Shown one piece after another: positions 44,999-52,839 of a DNA stretch of 59,356 bases; within the stretch, counting starts at the first letter, position 1; every line of letters begins with the position of its first letter. Both the position numbers and the translations under genes were made by a program. Source of the DNA: Gemmatimonadota bacterium (GTDB lineage Bacteria > Gemmatimonadota > Gemmatimonadetes > Longimicrobiales > Gaopeijiaceae); assembly GCA_009838975.1 (NCBI GenBank), contig VXQO01000031.1:1-59356 (forward strand), given 5' to 3'. The notes under the pieces were generated by a model. The model saw only the letters and a program-made list of their open reading frames with translations, did not search any database and was not told the origin of the DNA.

Positions 44999-45717
44999 GA
45001 TTTCCACTCCGCCGCGTGGACCGCGAGGGCCTTGCGCAACCGTGCCCGGGCGCGGAAGAGCTGCGACTTGGACGTCCCCGGATGGATGCCGAGGATCGTG
45101 CCGATCTCCTGGTGGGTGTAGCCCTCTACGTCGTGCAACACGAAGACGGCGCGGCTGCGCTCCGGGAGTCGGTCGATGGCGCGATAGAGGTCCTCCTTGA
45201 CGTCCGGTTCGATGGTCGAAGACGGGCTGCGGCCCCGGAGTTCGTCGTTGAGGGGAGTCTCGCGGTTGCGGAAGCGCTTGATCCGCCGCAGCTCGTTCAG
45301 CGAGACCGTCGTCGCGATCGCCGCGATCCAGGTGCCGAACGCCGCCTCGCCGCGGAACATGCCGATCTTGGTGAATGCGCGCACGAACGTTTCCTGCGTG
45401 AAGTCCTGCGCGAGGTCGTACTCCCCCGCGAACCGGTAGCAAAGCCGGAAGACCCGGTCGACATGCGAATCGTACAGCGTGCGTGCGACCGACTGATCTC
45501 CGTCCTTCAACCGCTGTATGAGTTGTGCTTCCGTCACCGAGCCGAGTCTCCGGTCCCGCGCCGGGTCTTTTGTTGTCGAACCGCTGACACCGAGCGGGCG
45601 GTGATTGGTTGCACTCGGGCGATCGGGGGCAAGGCTGTCGCGCGCGCCCGGTACGGCGATGGCGCCGGGCTCCAGGGGCCCGAGCTTCGGCGCGGCGGCG
45701 GTGTTCGACGACGACAT
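44995..45717 (-). CDS. RNA polymerase sigma factor, ECF family
   Basis: This is a 240-residue ECF sigma factor. Region 2: LYDSHVDRVFRLCYRFAGEYDLAQDFTQETFVRAFTKIGMFRGEAAFGTWI, with the LNELRRIKRF end. Region 4: LPERSRAVFVLHDVEGYTHQEIGTILGIHPGTSKSQLFRARARLR. The first 60 residues are disordered and unlike the family; a GTG at 45537 (reading TEAQLIQRLKDG) is an alternative start that gives a standard length. The ATG at 45717 follows the propeller gene stop by 2 bases, so the unit is propeller > sigma > membrane protein > HEAT. Confidence 0.9.
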   Translation of the reverse strand: MSSSNTAAAPKLGPLEPGAIAVPGARDSLAPDRPSATNHRPLGVSGSTTKDPARDRRLGSVTEAQLIQRLKDGDQSVARTLYDSHVDRVFRLCYRFAGEYDLAQDFTQETFVRAFTKIGMFRGEAAFGTWIAAIATTVSLNELRRIKRFRNRETPLNDELRGRSPSSTIEPDVKEDLYRAIDRLPERSRAVFVLHDVEGYTHQEIGTILGIHPGTSKSQLFRARARLRKALAVHAAEWKS

Positions 45718-45719
45718 CG

Positions 45720-46934
45720 TTACCGCCGGATCCTCAGCCGGGTGACGTAGGGGGTGCCGGCGTCATCCGCACCGGCGAAGAGCAGGTAATCCGGGGTCGC
45801 GTGCGCAGCCCACTCGTAGGTCAGCGTGACGGTTTCCGGGACAGGCATCCGGCCCACGAACGTCCCGTCTTCACGGAACACGTCGATGGCGGTGCCCGGT
45901 TCCACCCGCGAAGTCTCCGGGATCACGAAAAGGTGGCCCGCCCCGTCCACGAACATCGCTTCGATGATCGGCTTCTTCTCCGGGAGGGCGCGCAGCTGGT
46001 CCGCCAACACGTCCGGCCGGCCTTCGAACACGCGCCGGATCTCGTCCCGGTCGGCCTCGTTGACATCGGCGGGCCTGGCGTCCACCAGCGAAGTGATCAC
46101 GGTGGTGTCTCCATCGAGAGTGCGCTTGTAGAGACGGTACTCGCCGCTTTGCGCGAGCCACAGACTGCCGCTGCAGTCGAAGGTGCGTCGGAGGGCCGGG
46201 GCGATCCAGACCGGTCTGCGCATCCCCATCGATGGCATGTCCGCCATCTGCGGCGTGAACTCCAGGCGCGGCAGGGTGTCCTGTTCGTCGGTGCTCGTCG
46301 ACACCCGGACCGGATGGAAGTGGAGCAGGTCGATGTCGGACAGGTCTCCCGTCCTCTCCTCATTCGGGAAGCGCGTGGCCCACTCCAGGTAGCTGCCGTT
46401 CACCGTCAGGCTGCACCGCTCCCCGTTTGCTTCCCCGTTGATTCCGCGGGTCAGCCCCCTCGCAAACCCGCCATTCGGACCGAACACGGAATAGCGTCTC
46501 GTCATCGGATCCGTGACCCACAGGCTGTCCCCCGGCCCGATGGCCAGCGCGGTGGCCATCCGGAACTCGCCGGGGCCTTCGCCCTTCCCGCCGACCGTCC
46601 GGAGGTGGGCGCCGTCGGGGGCGAAGACGTGGATCTGCTGGGCCATGCCATCGAGCACGAAGATGTTGTCGCGGGAATCCGTCGTGAGCGCGCCGACGAT
46701 GCCAAAATAGCCTCCGGGGGGACCTGACAGCCGCAGATCCTCCTCCGGCGTCCATGGACCGGTGGACTGCCAGCTCGACGCAAGTGTGCTCTCGACGATG
46801 CGTGTCCCGCCTTCGTCTTCCGCGACTGCGCAGGCACCCAGGGCCGCCGCCAGGACCGCACCTGCCAACATGCGTCCTTGCCTGACCGGAACTGGAGCCA
46901 TTGATGCCAACCTCGCGAACTCGGATCTTTCCAT
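45720..46934 (-). CDS. six-bladed beta-propeller lipoprotein
   Basis: This is a 404-residue lipoprotein, paralogous to the one at 40864-42021. The hydrophobic segment and lipobox (LGAC near residue 35) predict lipidation. Propeller repeats include IVGALTTDSRDNIFVLDGMAQQIHVFAPDG, TVGGKGEGPGEFRMATALAIGPGDSLWVTDP and IEAMFVDGAGHLFVIPETSRV. In-frame ATGs at 46934 and 46901 are both possible starts. It stands first in the sigma operon, with the island boundary region just upstream, so its promoter may have been affected by the insertion. Confidence 0.78.
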   Translation of the reverse strand: MERSEFARLASMAPVPVRQGRMLAGAVLAAALGACAVAEDEGGTRIVESTLASSWQSTGPWTPEEDLRLSGPPGGYFGIVGALTTDSRDNIFVLDGMAQQIHVFAPDGAHLRTVGGKGEGPGEFRMATALAIGPGDSLWVTDPMTRRYSVFGPNGGFARGLTRGINGEANGERCSLTVNGSYLEWATRFPNEERTGDLSDIDLLHFHPVRVSTSTDEQDTLPRLEFTPQMADMPSMGMRRPVWIAPALRRTFDCSGSLWLAQSGEYRLYKRTLDGDTTVITSLVDARPADVNEADRDEIRRVFEGRPDVLADQLRALPEKKPIIEAMFVDGAGHLFVIPETSRVEPGTAIDVFREDGTFVGRMPVPETVTLTYEWAAHATPDYLLFAGADDAGTPYVTRLRIRR

Positions 46935-46984
46935 GGGACGTTACCGTGTGGACACCGCCATTGTCCGATTGGTTGCAGGGCTGC

Positions 46985-46997
46985 TAGCAGTCCGTGG
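46985..46997 (+). repeat. left terminal inverted repeat of a MITE-like element
   Basis: TAGCAGTCCGTGG is repeated perfectly in inverted orientation at 52267-52279. Similarity continues past the 13 bases: after a short spacer both arms carry an ACCC(C)GC stretch. Both ends start with TA, which would fit a TA target duplication as made by IS630/mariner-type transposition. Confidence 0.6.
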
Positions 46998-47058
46998 ATG
47001 GACCCGCGTGTGCACCGAGAGCGGCGAGGCGCCGGGCTGGCAAGGCGCGACGAGGGGC

Positions 47059-47075
47059 GAATAGCAGCGCTATTC
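47059..47075. repeat. 17-base palindrome containing attL
   Basis: GAATAGC-AGC-GCTATTC is a perfect 7-3-7 palindrome. Its right 12 bases are the left att copy, so the palindrome is probably the uninterrupted centre of the MITE-like element and the natural recognition site of the integrase. Confidence 0.6.
47064..47075 (+). repeat. attL core
   Basis: GCAGCGCTATTC, identical and in the same orientation as 52108-52119. Bases on either side differ between the copies, so the shared core is exactly 12 bases. Confidence 0.65.
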
Positions 47076-47242
47076 TGCGGATATTTCGTAAGTTGCATAT
47101 ATTGCAATGATTTATGTCTGTTGTGGTAGCGTTCATCCCCTTTTTATATCCCCATTCCTGAACGGGATTCCGTGCGACTTGGGTGGACGTTCGCGGACGG
47201 TTCTGACTCGGGGCAAGGACTCCCTTGGCGGAGAACGCTCGA

Positions 47243-48478
47243 TCATCCGCCGCCCAGGTCCTCCACATCGGCCAGTCCTTCCCAGTCAACGGAAAGCACC
47301 TCGATGTCGTGTTTTCGGACACCGATTTCGTGCTTGATCAGCAAGTCGATGAGCTTCTTCCCATCGATGAGCGTAATCGGTGCCGCGCCCTGAGCGAAGG
47401 CGTCTTTCTTGGCCCCGCGAGCAAAACCGGAGGTCGTGACAATGGTGCCCCTCACCGCCTCGAACTTGAAGAGCGAACCCCGAAGCGCCGCCACGTCCTT
47501 CGCCTGAATGGTCCTCTTGTGGCGCTTGACTTGAACCACCTCGCGGACCGATGTGACGCCGAGTTCGATTTCCGCCACCACGTCAACCCCACCGTCGCCG
47601 GACTGGCCGGTCACCTCGACGTTTTCGTAATCCATCGCTTCCAGCACCCGGGCGACGAGGTGTTCGAAGGCGTATGGATCCATCTGAAGGAGGTGCTTGT
47701 GGAGGTCTTGTCGGACGGCGGCTTCTCGCTTCCTCGTCATGTTGCGGATGGCCTCTAGCTCGTCACCGAGGCGCGGCGGGGCAACGCGCTCCAAGTACTG
47801 GAGTCCCGTCTCGGTGACCGTGTACTTCAGGCGATTTCGGTTGATGAGGCGTCGGGCGAGGAGATTGCGGAGGCGACTGCTCAGCGTGCCACGGATGGTT
47901 GACGGCGAACGGAAGCCCGAACGTCGTTTGAGGAACTCGGCCCACGGATCAAGAAGAGCGCCACGCTGTGCCGGGCCGCTGTCGGCGAGGATCACGAGGA
48001 GTTCGATTGCCCCTTCCTGTAGGTCGAGAAGCGCCTCGGCCTCCCCAAACTCGTGGTCGATGAAGTCGCGGCCGCGCTCGGTCAATCGGAGATTCCCGTT
48101 ACCACCATCTACGAGCAGCCGGTACTTCTGGCTGAGGATCCAAGGCCCCGCCGTGTAGCGGGGATTGACCGACTTGCCGCTCTCCTTCCAGATCGCCAAA
48201 GCTAGCTTGAGGTCCTCCCCCTTGAGCTTCGCTCGAATCCACGAATCCGGATCTTGCCAATCGACGGGGTTCTGGGGGTTTCCGCGAAGCTCGGCCAGCC
48301 TTTTGTGGAGACCGGTAACGTGCGACTTCGTGAATCCGGGCCAGATCCGGAGTAGGTGCCGCAACTCGCCATAGACTGGAAACCACGGAACGCGGACGCG
48401 CCGTCCGCTGCCATCAGGTGCGGCCCTGCCAGTCTCCTCCACGGAGTACCTTTTCCAAGTATGAACGTTGGTATCCAA
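47243..48478 (-). CDS. Mrr-type restriction endonuclease with N-terminal winged-helix region
   Basis: This is a 411-residue protein. The first 235 residues look like winged-helix DNA-reading modules (LRLTERGRDFIDHE; LLARRLINRNRLKYTVTETGLQYLE). The C-terminal Mrr_cat nuclease domain starts at YAFEHLVARVLEAMDYENVEVTG (about 269) and shows the catalytic set GDGGVDVVAEIE (D299) and VVQVKRHK (Q316-x-K318). Such enzymes cut modified DNA. The start is TTG at 48478, with poor Shine-Dalgarno support; a GTG at 48442 preceded by AAAAGG is an alternative. It is carried by the island and probably acts as a defence gene. Confidence 0.85.
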   Translation of the reverse strand: MDTNVHTWKRYSVEETGRAAPDGSGRRVRVPWFPVYGELRHLLRIWPGFTKSHVTGLHKRLAELRGNPQNPVDWQDPDSWIRAKLKGEDLKLALAIWKESGKSVNPRYTAGPWILSQKYRLLVDGGNGNLRLTERGRDFIDHEFGEAEALLDLQEGAIELLVILADSGPAQRGALLDPWAEFLKRRSGFRSPSTIRGTLSSRLRNLLARRLINRNRLKYTVTETGLQYLERVAPPRLGDELEAIRNMTRKREAAVRQDLHKHLLQMDPYAFEHLVARVLEAMDYENVEVTGQSGDGGVDVVAEIELGVTSVREVVQVKRHKRTIQAKDVAALRGSLFKFEAVRGTIVTTSGFARGAKKDAFAQGAAPITLIDGKKLIDLLIKHEIGVRKHDIEVLSVDWEGLADVEDLGGG

Positions 48479-48888
48479 GGTAAGGGATTGCGCCGAAGTG
48501 TGCTGTCGGGCGGTGGCGGTACAGGCGGGGGAGTGAAGCGGTGCTGGATCGAGCTTGCCGTGAGTTCAAGAGCGGAAAAGCAACGGCTGGCTCACGCCCT
48601 TTAAGGGGCGTCAGCCAGCCGACGCAGTGTTGAACACCACTGCGGTCTGGCAAGGGGGCTGTGCCCCCTAGAACCCCCCTGATTGTCGGCGCTCTGGCGG
48701 AGTTCGCGGTGGGAGGCCTCCCATCCCATCCCGGCGGCAGCCAGTCGGCCACATGCGGAGGATTGTGTCCAGCCTTCCGTTTCGCCGCGCCGAATGGTGC
48801 GAGGGGGCTGGCCTCCGGCGTATCATGACTGACTGTTGGAACGAAGCCGAAGGGCGATCACATCAGAAACAGCGACCATGGAGAGACG
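48479..48888. repeat. gene-free stretch with strong hairpins between the two nuclease genes
   Basis: This 410-base divergent gap has no convincing gene. It contains a long hairpin (CGGCTGGCT 48584-48592 with AGCCAGCCG 48613-48621, and inside it ACGCCC with GGGCGT around a TTTAAG turn), and a second one (GGGGGC-TGT-GCCCCC near 48654-48668). Promoters of both nuclease genes must lie here. Confidence 0.55.
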
Positions 48889-50250
48889 ATGGACCGGAAG
48901 GCAACGGATGCGATGACACGGGATGAGGAGCTGGACAGGCTGGTCGGCGATTCGAGATTCCTGCGGTATCACGAGAAGTATGTGAAGCCCCGTGAGTTCA
49001 ACGCCTTCGACGTGCTGCGCTACGCGGAGTACGAAATCCGCCACAGCAATGTGATTGCCTGGCTGCTGGATCCCGCCGGGACCCACGGAATTGACCGAAG
49101 GTTCCTGGAGTGGTTTGTGGACCGGGCGAGGCTGCCGGGGGAGTTGCCCCCCGAGATCGTCCGCGGCGACGGCGGGCAGACGGTGCGGGTGGCGCGGGAG
49201 CTGTACTATGTGGACGTGACGATCTTCCTTGAGAGCGATCGGGGCCGGCACATCGTCGCGGTCGAGAACAAGCCGTCGCCGGCTTCGCCGGAGCACTACG
49301 AGCAGGCGCGGGCACACCTGGAGCGCTTGCGCCCCAAGTACTCGGGCCACAGGCACCACGGCGTGCTGCTCTCCACCTCGCGGAAGGGAATCGAGGGGGA
49401 GGACAGGCATCCGGAGGACCCGATTGCGCATGTGAGCTGGCGGGATGTGGGCGTGCAAATCAAGACGATGATCGGTGAGGGCGCCTTCGGGGATAGGAAC
49501 GTGGCCGCCTTCATCCGCCAATACCTCGTGGCGGTCGGCCGGCTGATCGGCCCGGAGGAGAGCGACACGGACTACTTCAGGCAGCTGCTGGACGACCACC
49601 ATTCGCTGCTGAAGCACATGTCCGGCGCGCTCGGCGAAGAGCGGGGCGAGCACAAGGTCCGGGAGATGGTGCCGGACGGTCATGCGCACTACCGCGACAC
49701 CGTAGTGCGGCTGGTGAAGGACTTCCGGCAGGAGCCGGGGCGGTTGCGTGACGAGGTTCGCGACCTGCTGACGAGTCGGGGGATCGAGACGACGATCCGG
49801 GGGCCCTGGCTGAACTGGGAGCTGGAAGCGGCTCCGGCGCTGGGGATTCCTTGGTGTATCCGGTGGGTCCTGGACTTCCAGTATCGCCAGATCAGTGTAT
49901 GCCTGGAGGTTCCGTCGCATTGCCGGAACAAGGAGGCTGTGAAAGACCTGCTGGCTTTCGTGCGCGAAAGGCCGATCGACCGTCGTCGCCGCGAGAGGTA
50001 CCCGATGAGGGCCGATGGATACGGCTACTACCACGTCTTTAACCACGAACTCGTCGCCGACGAAATCCTCTCCGGAAAGTCAGCCGAGGAGGTCACGGAG
50101 GCCGTGCTGCATGCGGTTACCGAATTCCTGAAGGCGGAGGACTCGGACTACACGCGCATCAACGACTATTTCCAGTGCCTGGCATTTCGGCCTGAGGCGG
50201 CGGTGGCCACCGAGCCGACGGCCGCGGCGGTGGCGGAGGAAGCGAAGTAG
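48889..50250 (+). CDS. PD-(D/E)XK nuclease superfamily protein
   Basis: This is a 453-residue protein of the PDDEXK_4-like group. The N-terminal part has the typical EIRHSNVIAWLLDPAGTHGIDRRFLEWFV block; the nuclease core follows as LYYVDVTIFLESDRGRHIVAVENKPSPASPEHYEQARAHLERL (about 103-147), with D in YVDVTIF and E-x-K in VENKP as catalytic residues. The C-terminal 250 residues are unassigned and include a segment GPWLNWELEAAPALGIPWCIRWVLDFQYRQ resembling a substrate-binding beta fold, as in bacterial defence nucleases. GGAGAG lies 4 bases before the ATG. It diverges from the Mrr gene. Confidence 0.78.
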   Translation: MDRKATDAMTRDEELDRLVGDSRFLRYHEKYVKPREFNAFDVLRYAEYEIRHSNVIAWLLDPAGTHGIDRRFLEWFVDRARLPGELPPEIVRGDGGQTVRVARELYYVDVTIFLESDRGRHIVAVENKPSPASPEHYEQARAHLERLRPKYSGHRHHGVLLSTSRKGIEGEDRHPEDPIAHVSWRDVGVQIKTMIGEGAFGDRNVAAFIRQYLVAVGRLIGPEESDTDYFRQLLDDHHSLLKHMSGALGEERGEHKVREMVPDGHAHYRDTVVRLVKDFRQEPGRLRDEVRDLLTSRGIETTIRGPWLNWELEAAPALGIPWCIRWVLDFQYRQISVCLEVPSHCRNKEAVKDLLAFVRERPIDRRRRERYPMRADGYGYYHVFNHELVADEILSGKSAEEVTEAVLHAVTEFLKAEDSDYTRINDYFQCLAFRPEAAVATEPTAAAVAEEAK

Positions 50251-50732
50251 GGCGATACTCGCGGTCAGCCTTGTACATCTCGATGCCTCCGCGCCGAGGT
50301 CGATGCCGGACCGGGAGTCGCGCCCCCGGTGCCGGCCCGCCACTGGTCCGGGCCGTTGCGACCACCTCGGTCGCGCTTTCGGGGATCGAAGGGGCGGAGC
50401 CCTTCGTCAGCCTCCGTGTTATACACGTGGTATGCTGGCTTGACCACCTTAGCGTGGTCCAAGCCAGCCCAGCGGAGCCGCCGAAACGCCGCTCCGGGCA
50501 CCGCCCGGAACAACTCCCCGCGAGCCATCGCGGGCAAGCTCCACCGCCATCTTGTCGCCGGTCTCACCGATGGCGAGGACGACGGCGACGCGCTCTGGTG
50601 AGCCCCGCTTCCCCCCTACCCGTACCCCTCGGAGACCCGAGATCGTCGCTCCTGGGCCATCCTATGACCCGTAGATCACCCGAAAAGCCTCTGGGGACCC
50701 CCGCAACGGCCTCTGAGCCGGTCGTGGGACCG
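50251..50732. other. gene-free stretch with a hairpin, before the integrase gene end
   Basis: In these 482 bases I find no convincing gene; open frames here have no recognisable content. A strong hairpin is present: GCTGGCTTG (50434-50442) and ACCAC (50443-50447) pair with GTGGT (50454-50458) and CAAGCCAGC (50460-50468) with a single bulged C and a 6-base loop. A smaller CCGGGC-ACC-GCCCGG hairpin follows near 50495. They could be terminators for the nuclease gene or sites for recombination functions. Confidence 0.5.
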
Positions 50733-51956
50733 TCAGGTCTCGGTGCCCATTCTCCGGCCCGCGAGATACGCTTCCCAGTCGGCCATGAGCCGACGCCGCC
50801 GCTCGAACAGGTCGGTGCGCCGGTACGCCGCCTCCACCTTGCTCTTGACCACGTGCGCCAGCGCCGCCTCGACCACCTCCCGGGGATGGTCGGTCTTCTC
50901 CGCCGCCCAGTCCCGGAACGACGACCGGAACCCGTGCGGCACCGCCGCGATCCCGTGCTTCCTCAAGAGCCGGTTAAGCCGCTTCCCGTCCAGCACCTTC
51001 CCGCGCTCGTTCACGAACACGACCGGATTCTTCCCGCCCTCCAGCTTTCGGGCCGCATCCAGAATCTCCAGTGCCCGCTCGCACAGCGGCACCCGCTGCT
51101 CGCGCCCGGTCTTCATCCGGGTTGCCGGAATCGTCCACACGCCCGACTCTTGATCCATCTCGCTCCACACCGCGCCACGGACCTCGGCGCCCCGCGCCGC
51201 CGTCAACACGAGGAACTCGAAGGCCAACGTGTCCACCCTCCCCGGATCCGCCGCCCGCACCTTCGCGACGGCCGCGGCGACCTCGCCGTGAGGCAGGGCC
51301 TTGTGGTGGGTGACGACATCGTGCTGCGGACCCAGCAGGTGAAGAATCCGGTCGCAGGGGTTGTCCGTCCTCCATTCCATGGCGATGGCCCACTCCAAGA
51401 CCGCCCGGATGCGCATATGCACGAACCGGGCCGTGGGACCCATGGTGTGCCAGATCGGGGTGAGGATCTCCAGCACGTCGCCGCTCGTGACCTCCGAGAC
51501 GGCCACGTCACCGATGCGGGGGAAGGCGTGAATCTCCAAGTTGCGGAACCATTCCTTCGCGTACGCCGCGCTTCGCCACCCGGCCCGCTTCTGCTCGACG
51601 ACGAGCTTCGAGGCCTCGGCGAAGGTGGGGATGCCGACCAGCCGCCGCTTCTCGGCCAAGGGATCGCCGCCCGAACGGGCGAGCTTGCGGTTGGCGAGCG
51701 CCTGCTCGCGGGCCTCGGCAAGCGAGACCAGTTCGACGCTTCCGAGCCCGAGCTCGCGCTTGCGTCCCCGGATGACGAGGCGTTGAATCCAACTGCGTGT
51801 TCCGGTCTTCTGGACGTAGAGGTAGAGTCCGTTCCCGTCGCAGTGTCTTCCGGGCGGAGCGGAGCGCACGAAGGGGGCCGAGAGCCGCTTGTGGGGATGG
51901 CGGCCCCTGGGCTTGCCTCGCGGGCGTTTCGTGGGGGAAGTGTTACCATTATCCAT
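50733..51956 (-). CDS. tyrosine-type integrase with DUF4102 arm domain
   Basis: This is a 407-residue P4-type site-specific recombinase. It has a DUF4102-like N-terminal arm-binding domain (GLYLYVQKTGTRSWIQRLVI, KRELGLGSVELVSLAEAREQAL), a core-binding domain, and a catalytic domain with Arg in TAARGAEVRGAVW, H-x-x-R in VPHGFRSSFRDWAAE, a further His in EAALAHVVKSKVEAAYRR, and the nucleophile Tyr in that same AAYRRTD segment. It should insert and excise the island by recombining the 12-bp att cores; the right copy lies 152 bases from its start codon. Most P4-type integrases use tRNA genes, but no tRNA is found here. Confidence 0.93.
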   Translation of the reverse strand: MDNGNTSPTKRPRGKPRGRHPHKRLSAPFVRSAPPGRHCDGNGLYLYVQKTGTRSWIQRLVIRGRKRELGLGSVELVSLAEAREQALANRKLARSGGDPLAEKRRLVGIPTFAEASKLVVEQKRAGWRSAAYAKEWFRNLEIHAFPRIGDVAVSEVTSGDVLEILTPIWHTMGPTARFVHMRIRAVLEWAIAMEWRTDNPCDRILHLLGPQHDVVTHHKALPHGEVAAAVAKVRAADPGRVDTLAFEFLVLTAARGAEVRGAVWSEMDQESGVWTIPATRMKTGREQRVPLCERALEILDAARKLEGGKNPVVFVNERGKVLDGKRLNRLLRKHGIAAVPHGFRSSFRDWAAEKTDHPREVVEAALAHVVKSKVEAAYRRTDLFERRRRLMADWEAYLAGRRMGTET

Positions 51957-52276
51957 CCCCTAATCGTAGCTGAGATGGAGTGGGATAGCAAGGGCCGTTG
52001 CTGGACGGACAAGGTAGGACGAATCCTACTTAAAGCGTTGCTAATACAGGATGTTACGAACGACTATGGACGATGCCGGACATCATGGGATTCCGAGCGT
52101 CCGACTTGCAGCGCTATTCGGCCGAGGAGCAACGCAGAGCGAAGCATTTCAGTGCCAACAATGTATGGTTGACATGACATAATGTAATGTCCTCTTGACA
52201 TCGTGATTCGTTGAGCGGAGCGATCCAGCGCGGATGCCTCGCCGGCCGAATGCAGCGGGGTTTCTGCCACGGACTG
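51957..52276. other. gene-free stretch at the right island edge
   Basis: These 320 bases contain the integrase promoter region, the attR core (52108-52119), and an AT-rich segment with the overlapping dyad GACAT...ATGTC and direct repeats of TTGACAT (near 52168 and 52194). The right part belongs to the MITE-like element. I see no coding sequence. Confidence 0.55.
52108..52119 (+). repeat. attR core
   Basis: GCAGCGCTATTC, identical to attL at 47064-47075. The flanking bases here (GGCCGAGG to the right) restore a rough palindrome with the left flank of attL, as expected if the island inserted at this core. Confidence 0.65.
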
Positions 52277-52279
52277 CTA
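52267..52279 (-). repeat. right terminal inverted repeat of the MITE-like element
   Basis: CCACGGACTGCTA is the exact inverse of 46985-46997. Joining the outer flanks at the att core would give an element of about 251 bases with these repeats at its ends. The final CTA here is also the stop codon (TAG on the minus strand) of the DUF3311 gene. Confidence 0.6.
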
Positions 52280-52501
52280 AACGCCCTTCCGCTGGGCCCA
52301 GATGAGCACCGCGATGCCGATCACGTACGCCAACAGCAGATACGCGAAGAGGAAGGGCATGCCCAGCACCCACGGCTCGATCCGGTTCATGACGCCGTGC
52401 ACGATCGGCGGCTGGGCGAGCGCCATCGCCACAAGGAAGGCAACGGTCGCGATCCAGCCGTTGCGGGTGCGGGGGAGGTAGTGCGAACGCGGAATCTTCA
52501 T
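52277..52501 (-). CDS. DUF3311-like small membrane protein, transporter partner missing
   Basis: This is a 74-residue protein with two hydrophobic helices (about 16-35 and 48-68). The segment WVLGMPFLFAYLLLAYVIGIAVLIWAQRK looks like DUF3311 proteins, which normally sit directly before a sodium:solute symporter gene. Here no symporter gene follows; instead the stop codon lies in the terminal repeat of the MITE-like element. The protein may thus have a slightly altered end and be an orphan left by insertion. Confidence 0.65.
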   Translation of the reverse strand: MKIPRSHYLPRTRNGWIATVAFLVAMALAQPPIVHGVMNRIEPWVLGMPFLFAYLLLAYVIGIAVLIWAQRKGV

Positions 52502-52741
52502 GGGCGCATGGGGTTGGGGGCGTGCACGGCGGGTGTAGGGGTGGACGGAAGCTTACTGCACCTCGGCGCGGGCGACAAACGGAGGCCGTGGCCGGGACAT
52601 GGGCACGGGGAGGGGGGAGGGTCGGGTCGTGGGCCCGGCCTGGTCGCAGCCCGTCGCGACGGCGAGCGCACGGCAGACCTGCGCCATCGTGCCGTCGTCC
52701 TGCTTGACATGCGGCTCCCGCGCCTTGACTATTAGGGCCTT
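52502..52741. other. gene-free stretch before the his leader
   Basis: These 240 bases run from the DUF3311 start to the leader peptide. A possible promoter for the his operon is TTGACA at 52704-52709 with GACTAT 17 bases further (52727-52732). The -35 is perfect and the -10 weak. Nothing else is recognised. Confidence 0.45.
52704..52732 (+). promoter_or_regulatory. putative his operon promoter
   Basis: TTGACA and GACTAT are spaced by 17 bases and lie just before the leader peptide start codon (52742), so the transcript would start almost at the ATG. A second possible -10 (TATTAG, 52730-52735) has an overlong spacing of 20. Confidence 0.45.
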
Positions 52742-52804
52742 ATGAACGCTCGCGCCCGTACCCCACACCATCATCACGGCCACTCCGGAGAGGCGGCCGC
52801 GTGA
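52742..52804 (+). CDS. hisL: his operon leader peptide
   Basis: This 20-residue peptide starts at ATG 52742 and reads MNARARTP-HHHH-GH-SGEAAA, ending in TGA. Codons 9-12 and 14 are His: five of six consecutive codons. It lies directly before a hairpin-plus-T-run and hisG, the classical arrangement in which stalling of the ribosome at His codons, when charged tRNA-His is short, prevents the terminator from forming. It is too short for usual gene finding. Confidence 0.85.
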   Translation: MNARARTPHHHHGHSGEAAA

Positions 52805-52839
52805 CGGTGTAGCCGTACGAAAGCACGGGATACCCCAAA

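Larger units (their letters stand above)
46935..47242. other. gene-free stretch at the left island edge
   Basis: This 308-base gap holds, in order, the upstream region of the propeller gene, the left terminal repeat of a MITE-like element (46985-46997), the left att copy (47064-47075), and then an AT-rich tract (about 47080-47155) unlike the surroundings, inside the island beyond the Mrr gene end. I see no coding sequence in it. Confidence 0.6.
47064..52119. mobile_element. 5-kb integrative island with two nucleases and an integrase
   Basis: The segment is bounded by a 12-bp direct repeat (GCAGCGCTATTC at 47064-47075 and 52108-52119) and carries a tyrosine integrase next to the right copy, an Mrr-type nuclease and a PD-(D/E)XK nuclease. 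It has looser gene packing, several hairpins and AT-rich stretches compared with its neighbours. No replication or conjugation gene is present, so it would be a small satellite-like or defence-type island, movable only by its own integrase and perhaps a helper. Confidence 0.7.

Noticed and set aside
48641-48700. CRISPR-like or repeat array in the island gap
   Set aside because: There are single hairpins and G/C runs but no regularly spaced direct repeats, and no cas genes are nearby.
50265-50567. 100-codon minus-strand frame between the nuclease and integrase genes
   Set aside because: It passes through a perfect hairpin and shows no recognisable domain or ribosome site; more likely non-coding.
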